Notes: generated from the letters alone by a model not told the origin. 62,859 nucleotides of DNA from JBPBQZ01 sp050955105 (GCA_050955105.1 JBPBQZ010000058.1:1-62859), one strand, 5' to 3'. Numbered from the stretch's first letter, positions 1-7,864 are shown. Translations and numbers: made by a program.

Positions 1-265
1 CGGCCGCGGCCGAAGAACCCGTCGACATACCTTTGTGCTTGCGATGCATTCTGTGATGCTTGGTAGTGGAGGTCGACGAAGCACCCATGCCCATGCCGCC
101 GCTCATGGCATTGCCGTTATCGGTCGAGCCCGAAGCCGGCGTGCCCATGCCGCCCGCGGGGCCTGCCATGCCTGCACCGGCGTTGCCGTTACCTTGGGCG
201 AAAGCCGTACAGGCGATTCCGGCGGACAGGGCCGCGGCGACTACCAACTTGAGGGACTTGCTCAT
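1..265 (-). CDS. Gly/Met-rich exported protein, partial (C-terminus beyond window edge)
   Basis: The protein starts MSKSLKLVVAAALSAG and has a classical signal peptide ending in a TAFA-Q type cleavage site around residue 23. The mature part is low-complexity Gly/Met/Ala/Ser, followed by a His/Lys-rich patch (KHHRMHRKHK). The start at 265 is supported by an AAGGAGAG ribosome site 8–12 nt upstream. The reading frame is still open at base 1, so the end is not seen. It lies 59 nt downstream of the BON gene on the same strand with no terminator between them, and is probably co-transcribed from the sigma-54 promoter at 821–836. The function is unknown. It resembles in style, not in clear homology, the Gly-rich exported protein at 5992. 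Confidence 0.72.
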   Translation of the reverse strand, partial: MSKSLKLVVAAALSAGIACTAFAQGNGNAGAGMAGPAGGMGTPASGSTDNGNAMSGGMGMGASSTSTTKHHRMHRKHKGMSTGSSAAA

Positions 266-324
266 TACGCTCTCTCCTTTCAGCGAATATATGCGCGCCC
301 CGGCACCCGGGGCACACGCATCAA

Positions 325-720
325 TTACTCTGTTCCGACAACCTTCAAATGGTTGATAACCGAGGTCACGCCGCTTACGCCATGCGTCACGTCGTCAGCC
401 ATCGACCGTTGATCCTTGTCCGGAACCGTACCCGTGAGACGCACCGTGCCGCCGCGCGTATGCACATGAATATGCGTCGACTTCAAACCCTTGGCAGCCA
501 GCAGCGCCGTTTTGACCTTAGTGGTGATGGTGCCGTCGCTGATGCGGTCGCCCGTGTGGTGCAGCGCTTCGCCCGCGGTTTCATGCGGACCGCTGCTAGC
601 CGTCGTGTCGCTGGCGGTTTGATCGGCCGGCAGGTTGTTGCCGGTCTGGGCATTAACGTTCAAAGCGAATGCGACGCTGGCAACACCGGCCAACATCTTC
701 AACCTCTGGGCTGATTTCAT
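325..720 (-). CDS. BON-domain periplasmic protein
   Basis: The 131-residue protein has an N-terminal signal sequence (MKSAQRLKMLAGVASVAFAL, cleavage near NVNA-Q). One BON domain spans about residues 60–130: start ISDGTITTKVKTALL, the GGTVRLTGTV beta-hairpin core and a C-terminal VINHLKVV strand. BON domains bind phospholipid or other envelope surfaces, and proteins of the OsmY/YraP type act in osmotic or envelope stress. Two ATG codons compete (724–726 and 718–720). I chose the second because AAGGAG sits 8 nt before it. A sigma-54-type promoter lies at 821–836, about 90 nt upstream of the start. The family call is firm; the role in stress is inferred. Confidence 0.88.
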   Translation of the reverse strand: MKSAQRLKMLAGVASVAFALNVNAQTGNNLPADQTASDTTASSGPHETAGEALHHTGDRISDGTITTKVKTALLAAKGLKSTHIHVHTRGGTVRLTGTVPDKDQRSMADDVTHGVSGVTSVINHLKVVGTE

Positions 721-820
721 CTTCATTTCTCCTTGTAGGTTTTCAATACTCTGCCGGCGGTTTCCCCATCTACTCATTACAGCAATGTGGCCCCCGGGCC
801 GGCGCCGTGCCCTTCGAGCT

Positions 821-836
821 TGCAAAGAGCATGCCG
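821..836 (-). promoter_or_regulatory. Sigma-54 (-24/-12) promoter of the BON gene
   Basis: Read on the minus strand the sequence is CGGCATGCTCTTTGCA. Against the consensus TGGCACGrNNNTTGCW it keeps GGCA, G and TTGCA, with GG and GC exactly 10 nt apart. The predicted start is near 809, leaving a leader of about 90 nt to the BON ATG at 720. A second, weaker GG-N10-GC match with a perfect TTGCT lies at 781–796. Confidence 0.62.
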
Positions 837-1065
837 GGACGATGGATTTTTTTTACCGACCGGAAAGAGTTGCCGGAAAGCCAGGGATGGTGCGGTCAGA
901 TCGCTGCGTTGAAATTAGCCACGCAAACTAGCGACGGCGGTCGCGACATCGATTGCGTCGCATCCACGCGTTTTCGCAATGCATCTTGTAAAAGTTGCGG
1001 GTAAATCGGCTGCGTAGATTTTTTTATGCGTCCGTAGGCGTATCAGACACGCTTTATGCGCATAC
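837..1065. other. Intergenic region between divergent BON and rpoN promoters
   Basis: About 230 nt between the two outward-facing sigma-54 promoters contain no supported gene. Short inverted repeats are present (GCGAC-GGCG-GTCGC near 932–945, and GCGT/ACGC arms near 1038–1052). These are possible enhancer-binding-protein sites shared by both promoters, but I cannot show that they are. Confidence 0.35.
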
Positions 1066-1081
1066 GGGTACGGCCGTTGCT
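1066..1081 (+). promoter_or_regulatory. Sigma-54 (-24/-12) promoter of rpoN
   Basis: The sequence GGGTACGGCCGTTGCT fits TGGCACGrNNNTTGCW at GG, ACG, the purine and the whole TTGCT, with GG-N10-GC spacing. The predicted start is near 1092. This lies after the ATG at 1084, so the GTG at 1126 must be the translation start on this transcript. With one extra base (1065–1081) it is identical to the element at 5930–5946. Confidence 0.65.
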
Positions 1082-1125
1082 TAATGCTAGCCCTAGGCAA
1101 TATCTCGAATTTCCCAGAGGCCCTC

Positions 1126-2613
1126 GTGAATTATCCGTCTATCGAACTACGCACCCGGCAGAACCTTGCCTTGACGCCTCGCTTGCAGCAGTCCGTCAAG
1201 CTTCTGCAGCTTTCGTCCATCGAACTGGCGCAGGAAGTTGAAACGGCGTTGGCCACCAATCCTTTTCTCGAGTACGACGAAGCGAACAGCACATCGGCAA
1301 CCGATACGGCCGATGCCGACGCACCGATGGCGACATTCGACTCGACCACCGCGCCCGAAGAAACCACCGTGACCACCATCGAGGTGGCGCGCGATGACGG
1401 CCCTTCGTCCAGCGAAGAAGGCGGCAGCGGCGACATGGACGGCTATGGCGAACCCTACGCATCGCGCAGTGCCAGTTCGGCGGTGGACAGCGATGGCAGC
1501 GACCCGGGCGAATGGATCTTCGCTCGCGCCAGTCTGCGCGAACGCCTACATGAGGCGCTGCGTATGTGTCAGCTTGGCGAACGTGACCGCGTCGCAGCGC
1601 AGGTCATCATCGAGTCGCTGGATGACGATGGTTATTTGCGACAAGAGTTCGGCGACCTGGTGTCGATCGCCGGTCTCGACCCACTGCTGAATGAGGATGA
1701 ATTGCGTGTGGCGCTGTGCTTGGTACAGACCCTCGACACGCCTGGGCTGGCCGCGCGTTCCCTGGCGGAATGCCTGCGCCTGCAGCTCGAAGCCATGGAT
1801 GCGCTGACGCCTTGTCGCGATCTGGCGATCGAGCTGGTCACGGGTCATCTCGATCGTTTGGCGCGCCGTGAGCAAGCCGAGTTGCAAAAGCAGTTGAACT
1901 GCGATGCCGAACAATTGCGCGCTGCGTGCATGCTGGTACGACGCCTTGATCCGAAGCCGGGCGAGAGCTTTGGCGACCAGGAAAACAACTACGTCGTGCC
2001 CGATGTGATCGTGCGCCAAGTGAAAGGCAAATGGACGGTGGCGATCAACCCCGCGGTCATGCCGCGTGCACGGATCCACCGTATGTATGCCGAGTTGTTT
2101 GCGCAAAGCGAGGGCAGCAGTCGTTCGCCGCTGGCGCAACAGTTGCAGGAAGCACGCTGGCTGATGCGCAATGTGCAGCAGCGCTTTGCGACCATCCAGC
2201 GCGTTGCCCAGACCATCGTCGCGCATCAAAAGGCCTTCTTCGATTACGGCGAAATTGCCTTGAAGCCGCTCGTGCTGCGTGACATCGCGCAGGAACTTGG
2301 ACTGCACGAATCAACCGTGTCGCGTGCCACCGGCAATAAATACATGGCAACGCCGCGTGGCATCTTCGAATTCAAGCACTTCTTTCCGCGTGAATTGAAT
2401 ACCGATAGCGGCGGCACCTGCTCGGCCGCCGCGGTGCGCGCATTATTGAAGGAATTGATTTCGGCAGAAAGCAGTGAAGCGCCCTTGTCTGACGTGACAT
2501 TGGCCAAGATGCTGGCGCAGCAAGGCGTGATTGTCGCGCGCCGTACCGTCGCCAAGTACCGACGACTGATGAAGGTGCCACCGGCGGAAATGCGGCGGGT
2601 GATAAGTGCTTGA
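1126..2613 (+). CDS. rpoN: RNA polymerase sigma-54 factor (RpoN paralogue)
   Basis: This is sigma-54, which directs RNA polymerase to -24/-12 promoters and needs an ATP-driven activator. All parts are present in 495 residues. The Gln/Leu-rich region I (NLALTPRLQQSVKLLQLSS) is near the N-terminus and an acidic, Ser/Thr-rich region II follows to about residue 130. A core-binding domain comes next, then a helix-turn-helix near 381–420 (LRDIAQELGLHESTVSRAT), and the RpoN box ARRTVAKYRRL near 471–481. The start is GTG 1126 with AGAGG 5 nt upstream. An in-frame ATG at 1084 lies upstream of the predicted transcription start. The gene is not flanked by lptB, hpf or ptsN, so it is probably a second rpoN copy. 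A sigma-54 promoter in front of it suggests autoregulation. It is convergent with yihY. Confidence 0.93.
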   Translation: MNYPSIELRTRQNLALTPRLQQSVKLLQLSSIELAQEVETALATNPFLEYDEANSTSATDTADADAPMATFDSTTAPEETTVTTIEVARDDGPSSSEEGGSGDMDGYGEPYASRSASSAVDSDGSDPGEWIFARASLRERLHEALRMCQLGERDRVAAQVIIESLDDDGYLRQEFGDLVSIAGLDPLLNEDELRVALCLVQTLDTPGLAARSLAECLRLQLEAMDALTPCRDLAIELVTGHLDRLARREQAELQKQLNCDAEQLRAACMLVRRLDPKPGESFGDQENNYVVPDVIVRQVKGKWTVAINPAVMPRARIHRMYAELFAQSEGSSRSPLAQQLQEARWLMRNVQQRFATIQRVAQTIVAHQKAFFDYGEIALKPLVLRDIAQELGLHESTVSRATGNKYMATPRGIFEFKHFFPRELNTDSGGTCSAAAVRALLKELISAESSEAPLSDVTLAKMLAQQGVIVARRTVAKYRRLMKVPPAEMRRVISA

Positions 2614-2620
2614 TGGTGCA

Positions 2621-2638
2621 TGCCGAGACACCTCGGCA
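2621..2638. terminator. Hairpin between convergent rpoN and yihY
   Basis: TGCCGAG-ACAC-CTCGGCA forms a perfect 7-bp stem with a 4-nt loop, 7 nt after the rpoN stop. No T-run follows on either side, so it is a weak candidate for an intrinsic terminator; it could equally be an mRNA-stabilising hairpin. Confidence 0.3.
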
Positions 2639-2714
2639 GATGCCGACCGGCTGCGGTGACCGCCTGAAAGTCCAAGTCGGCACTTTCGGAGACGCGGATT
2701 GAAAGCGTCTCTTT

Positions 2715-3734
2715 TCAGGATGGACTGATCGGCTGCGGATGATGCGAGCGTTGCTCATGACGCCGCCCAGCCGCGGCAGCTACCTCGGCGCCAAGCAGGA
2801 ATACGGCGGCGGAGTAATACAACCACATCAGCACGATTGCCAGAGAGCCCGCGGCACCGAAGGTGTTCGCGGTTCCCGCACGTGCTAGATAAAAAGCGAA
2901 CAGACCTTTGCCTGCGGTAAACAGCAGTGCGGCGGCCAGGCCACCCTTCCAGGCATCGCGCCAACGCATCACCGCCTCGGGTAACAGCTTGAGCATCGCC
3001 GTAAAGGCAAGCATCAAGACCACCAATGTGGTCAGATGCTGCAGCAGATTGGCCAGCAAATAGGAAGGCGTGTTCGCACCCCACAGCCATTGGCCCAAGC
3101 CGGCCACCAGTGCATCGAGGATCAGCATCACGACGATCAGGAAGCCGATGCCTAACACCAGTCCGAAAGAGATCAGGCGGATCCGCAGCAAGCCGACCAG
3201 GCTGGCGGTAAGCGCCATCGGCGGCAGTGGCCAAATGCGGTTCAGCGCGGTATTCAGTTGTGAGAAAGTGGCCGATGCGCCGATCACTACCGCGCCCAAC
3301 GAAACAATGGTCGTGCCGGTGGCCATACGCGCCTGCCAGGCATTGGCCACCATCGCCTGAATGCCCGCGGCCGCATCCTTGCCGACGATGCCGCTGATCT
3401 CCGCGAACAAACGGCCCTGAACAGCGTCGGCGCCATAAAACATACTGGCCACCGCAATCACGATCACCAAGGTCGGCGCGATCGAGAACGCGGAGTAAAA
3501 GGCGATCGATGCCGCCATGGTCGAGCATTGATCCGCGATCCACCGGTGCACTGGCTCGGCGATGATTTGCGCGGGCCGCCGCGCCGCGTTGGGAAGCATG
3601 TGCACGCCCGGCACGGCGCCCGGATCCTCCGCGGCAGCCGTAGGCGCGGCGACGCTCACGCCCGGCGCGCGCGCGTTAGGCGCGACGTCAACTCCTGACA
3701 TTGCCGGAGGCGAAGAGCGACGCTCGGTATTCAT
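2715..3734 (-). CDS. YihY/BrkB-family inner-membrane protein
   Basis: The 339-residue protein belongs to the YihY (old name ribonuclease BN) family of polytopic inner-membrane proteins of unknown transport or barrier function. A polar, Ala/Pro-rich N-terminus of about 60 residues precedes the family core, which begins near HRWIADQCSTMAASIAFYSAFSIAPTL. Six hydrophobic segments follow, with the conserved GADAVQGRLFAEISGIVGKDAA stretch split between helices 1 and 2, and WLYYSAAVFLLGAE near the end. The C-terminus is a short His/Arg-rich tail. The gene is convergent with rpoN. I saw no strong -24/-12 match upstream (3735–3916), so membership of the sigma-54 set is not shown. Confidence 0.85.
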   Translation of the reverse strand: MNTERRSSPPAMSGVDVAPNARAPGVSVAAPTAAAEDPGAVPGVHMLPNAARRPAQIIAEPVHRWIADQCSTMAASIAFYSAFSIAPTLVIVIAVASMFYGADAVQGRLFAEISGIVGKDAAAGIQAMVANAWQARMATGTTIVSLGAVVIGASATFSQLNTALNRIWPLPPMALTASLVGLLRIRLISFGLVLGIGFLIVVMLILDALVAGLGQWLWGANTPSYLLANLLQHLTTLVVLMLAFTAMLKLLPEAVMRWRDAWKGGLAAALLFTAGKGLFAFYLARAGTANTFGAAGSLAIVLMWLYYSAAVFLLGAEVAAAAGRRHEQRSHHPQPISPS

Positions 3735-3916
3735 CGGATGCCTACGCCATGTATAAACTTAGAAAGCGCCGCAAGCATAAGCCGCGGCGCGCCGAAGGCA
3801 CCAGCAGGCGCCATCCAAAATTTCGATCGCTATCGGATTTTACGCGGCGGCGACGTGCTTGCGCGCTTTATCCCCTAGCGCGCGGACGCGGCTGACTGCC
3901 GCGTCGCTTCGCCCGA

Positions 3917-4327
3917 TCATTCCGAATCGTCATCGCCGTCAACGTCTTTGTCGAGATCGGTGTCGTCGACAATCAAGCTGGCATCGTCGTCCAGCGGCGC
4001 CGGATCGCTGACCTCCTCCTCGGCAGATTGCGCAAGGTCAGCGCGTGTGTCCGGCTGAATATCCGCGTCCGCCTCGAAATTCGAGTCGCCATCGGACGAC
4101 GCGCGTTCGCCGGTTCCAGCCGAGTCAGTATCGCTCGCGCGCCCGGCCGCGCCTTGCTCCAGCGCATGTGCATCGAGCTCGTCATCGACATCCATCGGCC
4201 GGCGCGCAGCGCCCTGGATATCGCTTCCGGAATCGCTCGAGTCGCTCGGTCCGAGAGAGTTATTGTCGTGGCCCGGCGGCGTAATAGCCGGTGCGCCTTC
4301 TTCGAGGTCCAACGTGCTGTCTGGCAT
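3917..4327 (-). CDS. Acidic, intrinsically disordered hypothetical protein
   Basis: The 136 residues are almost entirely Asp, Glu, Ser, Ala and Gly, ending in DDTDLDKDVDGDDDSE. There is no signal peptide, membrane segment or recognisable domain, and it is predicted to be disordered. The start MPDSTLDLEE at 4327 has GGAG 7 nt upstream. A near-perfect sigma-54 promoter at 4371–4386 lies about 33 nt upstream of this start, which strongly supports the gene being real and sets its 5' end. Acidic disordered proteins can act as protectants or chaperone-like buffers during desiccation or osmotic stress. That is a guess from the composition and context only. Confidence 0.72.
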   Translation of the reverse strand: MPDSTLDLEEGAPAITPPGHDNNSLGPSDSSDSGSDIQGAARRPMDVDDELDAHALEQGAAGRASDTDSAGTGERASSDGDSNFEADADIQPDTRADLAQSAEEEVSDPAPLDDDASLIVDDTDLDKDVDGDDDSE

Positions 4328-4370
4328 GTGATGGCTCCGGTTTCTACGTAGTGTCGAATGCCGATATACC

Positions 4371-4386
4371 CGCAAAACCCGTGCCC
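4371..4386 (-). promoter_or_regulatory. Sigma-54 (-24/-12) promoter of the acidic-protein gene
   Basis: On the minus strand it reads GGGCACGGGTTTTGCG. GGCACG, the following purine and TTGC all match the consensus, with exact GG-N10-GC spacing; only the two outermost bases differ. The predicted start is near 4360, giving a leader of about 33 nt that contains the GGAG ribosome site of the gene ending at 3917. Confidence 0.75.
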
Positions 4387-4481
4387 TACTAAAACACCCA
4401 CTGCCCGTTGTTGCTTTACCTTCAAGTTATTCTGCCTCGTCCTTAGCGTCGCGCGCTTGCACAAGCCCAGCACGCCATTCG

Positions 4482-5792
4482 CTAATCACCTCCCGGAGCT
4501 TCGCGGCGTCGTTGATAAAGTGCCATCAACGGTGCCGCTGAAACACCGTGCACCAGCACGGAGGTGACGATTACCGCCAGCACCGTGGGGGCCAGCCGCA
4601 CCATGGCCGTCGAAGCCGACGCATGCTCAATTGCGAAAGACAGGTAGTAGACCGAGCCCACGCCGCGAATGCCGAACCAACTCATCAAGCCACGCTGCCG
4701 AGCCGTGGCCGAGGAACCCACCAGCACCGCCTGCACAGCTAGCGGACGTGCTACCAGCAGCAATACCACCACCACAACGGCCGCCTGCCAGCTGAACAGC
4801 GCTGGTGACAGCAGGCTGCCTACCAGCAGCATCACAGTCATCTCGGCAATTCTCTCCAGTTCGGTAGTAAAGCCCATAACCGATTCCGCCATATAGGCTT
4901 GCACTCGCCCCGGGTCAGTGGCAGTGGAATTGATATCTTTAAAATCAATCTGGCCCACTACCTCAGCAGGGTCTTTACCGCCGCTGGCACGATGCTCGAC
5001 ACGCCGCATGGCCAGGCCAGCGGCAAAAACGGCCAGAAAGCCGTAGCCATGGATCAGCAGCGCGGCGCCATACGACAAACCGATGAGCCCCAGCGTCAGA
5101 AAACTTTCGAGCCCTAGCGCCTGCTCGTAGCGGCTCCTCAAAAAAGATACTAGCCGGCCGATAGCTTCGCCCAGCGTCCAGCCGATTGCCAGACCACCGA
5201 GCACGCCCCAAATGGCCTGCAGCAGCAGGCGCCAAGCGCCGTCGGGCGCCGCGTCTCCAGCGTTGAGCAGCGCCATTGCCATCAGCACGAAGGGCAAGGC
5301 GATGCCGTCGTTCAAGCCTCCTTCACCGCTCAATGCGAAGCGTACCGAGTCGTTGTCGCCTGGATGATGAATCTGCACGTCGTGCGCCAATACCGGATCG
5401 GTCGGCGACAGCATCGCCCCAAGCAGCAATGCCACGCTCCCAGGCAGGCCGAGCAAGACCATACCGAAGCAGGTCATTAGCGCAATCGTTGCCAGCATGC
5501 CGAGCACGCCGAGCCGTAGTGGCAGCACCCAGATGCGGTCGGTCGGCGTCACCCGCAGCCGCAGACCCACCGAAAACAATGACACCATTACCGCCAGTTC
5601 GGAAATCGTGCGCAATACATGCGCATCTTTGTACAAATCAAGATGCAACATCCCCAATGCATGCGGGCCCAAAGCAAAGCCGATCAATAGATAAAGCATT
5701 GCTGCACTGATGGGCAGACGGCGAAACGCCGTGCCCGCAAGCCCCATAAAAATCAGCAAGCCGCCGACAATCAAAAACCACGCTGCGCTCAT
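4482..5792 (-). CDS. CPA1-family Na+(K+)/H+ antiporter
   Basis: The 436-residue integral membrane protein is of the NhaP/CPA1 type and exchanges monovalent cations for protons across the inner membrane. It has about 12 hydrophobic segments. Family motifs are visible: LLIGFALGP near the start, SPTDPVLAHDVQ (the TDP motif of helix 4) and SGEGGLNDGIALPF (the ND motif of helix 5 that carries the transported ion). The protein ends soon after the last helix with no large cytosolic tail. I take ATG 5792 as the start. An in-frame TTG at 5867 would add 25 polar residues but has no ribosome site. A sigma-54 promoter at 5907–5922 lies upstream and suggests induction under stress. Confidence 0.87.
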   Translation of the reverse strand: MSAAWFLIVGGLLIFMGLAGTAFRRLPISAAMLYLLIGFALGPHALGMLHLDLYKDAHVLRTISELAVMVSLFSVGLRLRVTPTDRIWVLPLRLGVLGMLATIALMTCFGMVLLGLPGSVALLLGAMLSPTDPVLAHDVQIHHPGDNDSVRFALSGEGGLNDGIALPFVLMAMALLNAGDAAPDGAWRLLLQAIWGVLGGLAIGWTLGEAIGRLVSFLRSRYEQALGLESFLTLGLIGLSYGAALLIHGYGFLAVFAAGLAMRRVEHRASGGKDPAEVVGQIDFKDINSTATDPGRVQAYMAESVMGFTTELERIAEMTVMLLVGSLLSPALFSWQAAVVVVVLLLVARPLAVQAVLVGSSATARQRGLMSWFGIRGVGSVYYLSFAIEHASASTAMVRLAPTVLAVIVTSVLVHGVSAAPLMALYQRRREAPGGD

Positions 5793-5906
5793 AGGGGACC
5801 GGGTTATTTGCAGGTCGCGCGAGGCGCCGACGATGCGGGTGGATGGGCAGGCGGCTGGCAACTTCAAGGTCGAAGCGTCGGCGATCTCGAAAACTTACAA
5901 GCGCGA

Positions 5907-5922
5907 TGCAAGTTCCGTTCCG
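5907..5922 (-). promoter_or_regulatory. Sigma-54 (-24/-12) promoter of the antiporter gene
   Basis: On the minus strand it reads CGGAACGGAACTTGCA. GG, ACG, the purine and TTGCA match the consensus with GG-N10-GC spacing. The predicted start is near 5896, leaving about 104 nt to ATG 5792. It is back-to-back with the promoter at 5931–5946, separated by 8 nt. Confidence 0.62.
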
Positions 5923-5930
5923 CCGGTGCC

Positions 5931-5946
5931 GGGTACGGCCGTTGCT
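5931..5946 (+). promoter_or_regulatory. Sigma-54 (-24/-12) promoter of the Gly-rich gene at 5992
   Basis: The sequence GGGTACGGCCGTTGCT is identical to the rpoN promoter at 1066–1081 (17 identical bases counting the preceding C). The predicted start is near 5957, too close to ATG 5962 to carry a ribosome site. ATG 5992 is therefore the likely start. Confidence 0.65.
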
Positions 5947-5991
5947 GAGTAAAGGAGCGGGATGAATTCCACACTCTCACAGGAGAACACG

Positions 5992-6372
5992 ATGAAGATC
6001 TCAAAAATTGGCACGGTGTTGTCGATCGCTGCAATGTGCGCCTCGGGCGCCGCTTTTGCACAATCTGGCTATACGAACCCGAACTCGACCACGTCGACAC
6101 CGTATCGTCAGGGCATCAATAGCGCCGGCACTGCCCCCGGCGCGGTGGGCAGCGGCCCGTCCGGCAGCGCGGGCGGAATGGCGGCCGGCAGCTCGCAGCA
6201 GGGCATGGGCATGTCGTCGCCTTCGTCGGCTGATCGTTCGAGCGCGGGCAATATGGGTGGCGTCGGCACGACGAGCACCGGCGGCGTGGGTGCCGGCAAT
6301 GCGCCCGGCGGTGCTGGTGGTAGCGGCGGCGGTGCTGCCGGCGGCGCTGGCGGGGCGGGCGGTGGCAAGTAG
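5992..6372 (+). CDS. Gly/Ser-rich exported protein
   Basis: The 126-residue protein begins MKISKIGTVLSIAAMCASGAAFA, a signal peptide with an AFA-Q cleavage site. The rest is low-complexity Gly, Ser, Ala, Thr and Asn, ending in a run of GGAGG-type repeats. AGGAG lies 8 nt before ATG 5992. An upstream in-frame ATG at 5962 would spoil the signal peptide and lies only 5 nt after the predicted transcription start. There is no known domain. It is expected in the periplasm or outside the cell. It is driven by its own sigma-54 promoter and is convergent with otsA. The composition is like that of the exported protein at 1–265. Confidence 0.78.
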   Translation: MKISKIGTVLSIAAMCASGAAFAQSGYTNPNSTTSTPYRQGINSAGTAPGAVGSGPSGSAGGMAAGSSQQGMGMSSPSSADRSSAGNMGGVGTTSTGGVGAGNAPGGAGGSGGGAAGGAGGAGGGK

Positions 6373-6436
6373 TTAGCGGCCAAGCCTCGAGCGCAACGCG
6401 CGGCGCCACCACGGCGCTCCGCCCACCGTTAGTGTC

Positions 6437-7864
6437 TCAGCGGTAGCCGGGCGCGCTGCTCTCGATGCTCAAGGCTTCAGTTTGAACGCGGGTTTCATAG
6501 GCTTCACGCAAGTCCCGCAAGAAGTGGTCGCGCCAGCATGAGAGGTCGTTGGTACGCAACGAATCCATCATGATGGCGTGCTGCTTGCGCCGCTCGGCCA
6601 ATGGCAGCGTCAAGGCTTTCTCAAGGGCTTCGGCCATCTGCGCCACGTCGAACGGATTGACGATCAGCGCACCGGGCAATTCGTCGGCCGCGCCGGCAAA
6701 TTGAGACAACACCAACGCGCCCGGATTTTCTGCATCCTGCGCCGCGACGAATTCCTTCGCCACCAAATTCATCCCATCGCGTAAAGGCGTGACGTAGCCA
6801 ACCTGGGACGCGCGAAACAATGCCATCAGTACATTGCGTTCGTACTTGCGGTTCAGATACTGGATGGGCGTCCAATCCAACTGTGCGAAGCGTCCGTTGA
6901 TGCGGCCCGCCTCGCCCTCCAGCGTCTGGCGAATACGTTGATAGGTAGACAAGTCGGAGCGCGTCGGCGGTGCAATCTGCACCAGCGACACGTCGCCGTG
7001 CAGGCCTGGCGAATTCAGCAGCAGGCGCTCGAAGGCCTGGAAACGTTCGACCAGACCCTTCGAATAGTCAAGCCGATCGACGCTCATGATCAACGCGCGA
7101 CCGCGCATGCTTTGTTTCAAATTCACGACCGCGCGCCGATCGGAATACGTGGCCGCAGCCTTTGCAATGGCATCCGGATACACACCGATCGGATAGGCGC
7201 CCGCCTTCAACGATCGGCCAAAGGCGCGCACGCGCCCATTGGCATCGACCTCGCCACCAGCATCGCGCTCGATGTAATCGAGAAACGATTGCAGATCAGA
7301 GCCGGTTTGAAAGCCCACCGCATCGTACTGACAAAGCGCCTCGACCAGTTCCGCGTGCGGCGGCACGGTGTACAACAACTCGGGCGCGGGAAACGGAATA
7401 TGCAGGAAGAAGCCGATGGGATTTTTCATGCCGAGCCGGCGACAAGCAGCGGCGAACGGTATCAGGTGATAGTCGTGCACCCAGATCATGTCGTCGGGAC
7501 CGACCAGTTCAGCCAAGCGGCGCGCCAGCAGATCGTTGACGCGCAGATAGCCGAAATAGTCCTGGCGCTCGTAGCGCATCAGGTCGTTGCGGTAATGAAA
7601 GGTCGGCCACAAGGTGGTGTTCGAGAAGCCACGATAATACTGTTCGTAGTCCTTGCGAGTCAGTCCGACCGTGGCATAGCTCACGCGGCCGCGTCGCTCG
7701 ATGGCAGGCGCACTCGCCTCGGCGACGATTTCGCCGCTCCATCCGAACCAGAGTCCGCCCGTCTGCCGCAAAGCGTCTAACACACCGACCGCCAGGCCGC
7801 CGGCGGCCGGACGCCCTTCGGACGTGGGGGCTACCCTGTTGGATACCACTACGAGTCTGCTCAT
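6437..7864 (-). CDS. otsA: Alpha,alpha-trehalose-6-phosphate synthase
   Basis: This GT20 glycosyltransferase makes trehalose 6-phosphate from UDP-glucose and glucose 6-phosphate, the first step of osmoprotectant synthesis. The 475 residues match the usual family length. Visible motifs are the N-terminal SNRVAP with the following GGLAVG loop (donor binding), WVHDYHLIPF near residue 150, SVDRLDYSKGL near 262 (phosphate-binding Arg and Lys) and LRDGMNLVAKEF near 360. Its ATG overlaps the stop of the upstream hybrid kinase by 4 nt, so translation of the two is coupled. No otsB phosphatase is seen in the window. Confidence 0.96.
   Translation of the reverse strand: MSRLVVVSNRVAPTSEGRPAAGGLAVGVLDALRQTGGLWFGWSGEIVAEASAPAIERRGRVSYATVGLTRKDYEQYYRGFSNTTLWPTFHYRNDLMRYERQDYFGYLRVNDLLARRLAELVGPDDMIWVHDYHLIPFAAACRRLGMKNPIGFFLHIPFPAPELLYTVPPHAELVEALCQYDAVGFQTGSDLQSFLDYIERDAGGEVDANGRVRAFGRSLKAGAYPIGVYPDAIAKAAATYSDRRAVVNLKQSMRGRALIMSVDRLDYSKGLVERFQAFERLLLNSPGLHGDVSLVQIAPPTRSDLSTYQRIRQTLEGEAGRINGRFAQLDWTPIQYLNRKYERNVLMALFRASQVGYVTPLRDGMNLVAKEFVAAQDAENPGALVLSQFAGAADELPGALIVNPFDVAQMAEALEKALTLPLAERRKQHAIMMDSLRTNDLSCWRDHFLRDLREAYETRVQTEALSIESSAPGYR

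Noticed and set aside
781..796. Second -24/-12 candidate for the BON gene (CGGGGGCCACATTGCT on the minus strand)
   Set aside because: Spacing and TTGCT fit, but the -24 block is only GG within a G-run; the element at 821–836 is better.
915..1100. Small minus-strand gene between BON and rpoN
   Set aside because: No ribosome site, no family, and it would run across the rpoN promoter.
3735..3916. Sigma-54 promoter for yihY
   Set aside because: Only a poor GG-N10-GC match around 3859–3874 with no TTGC core.
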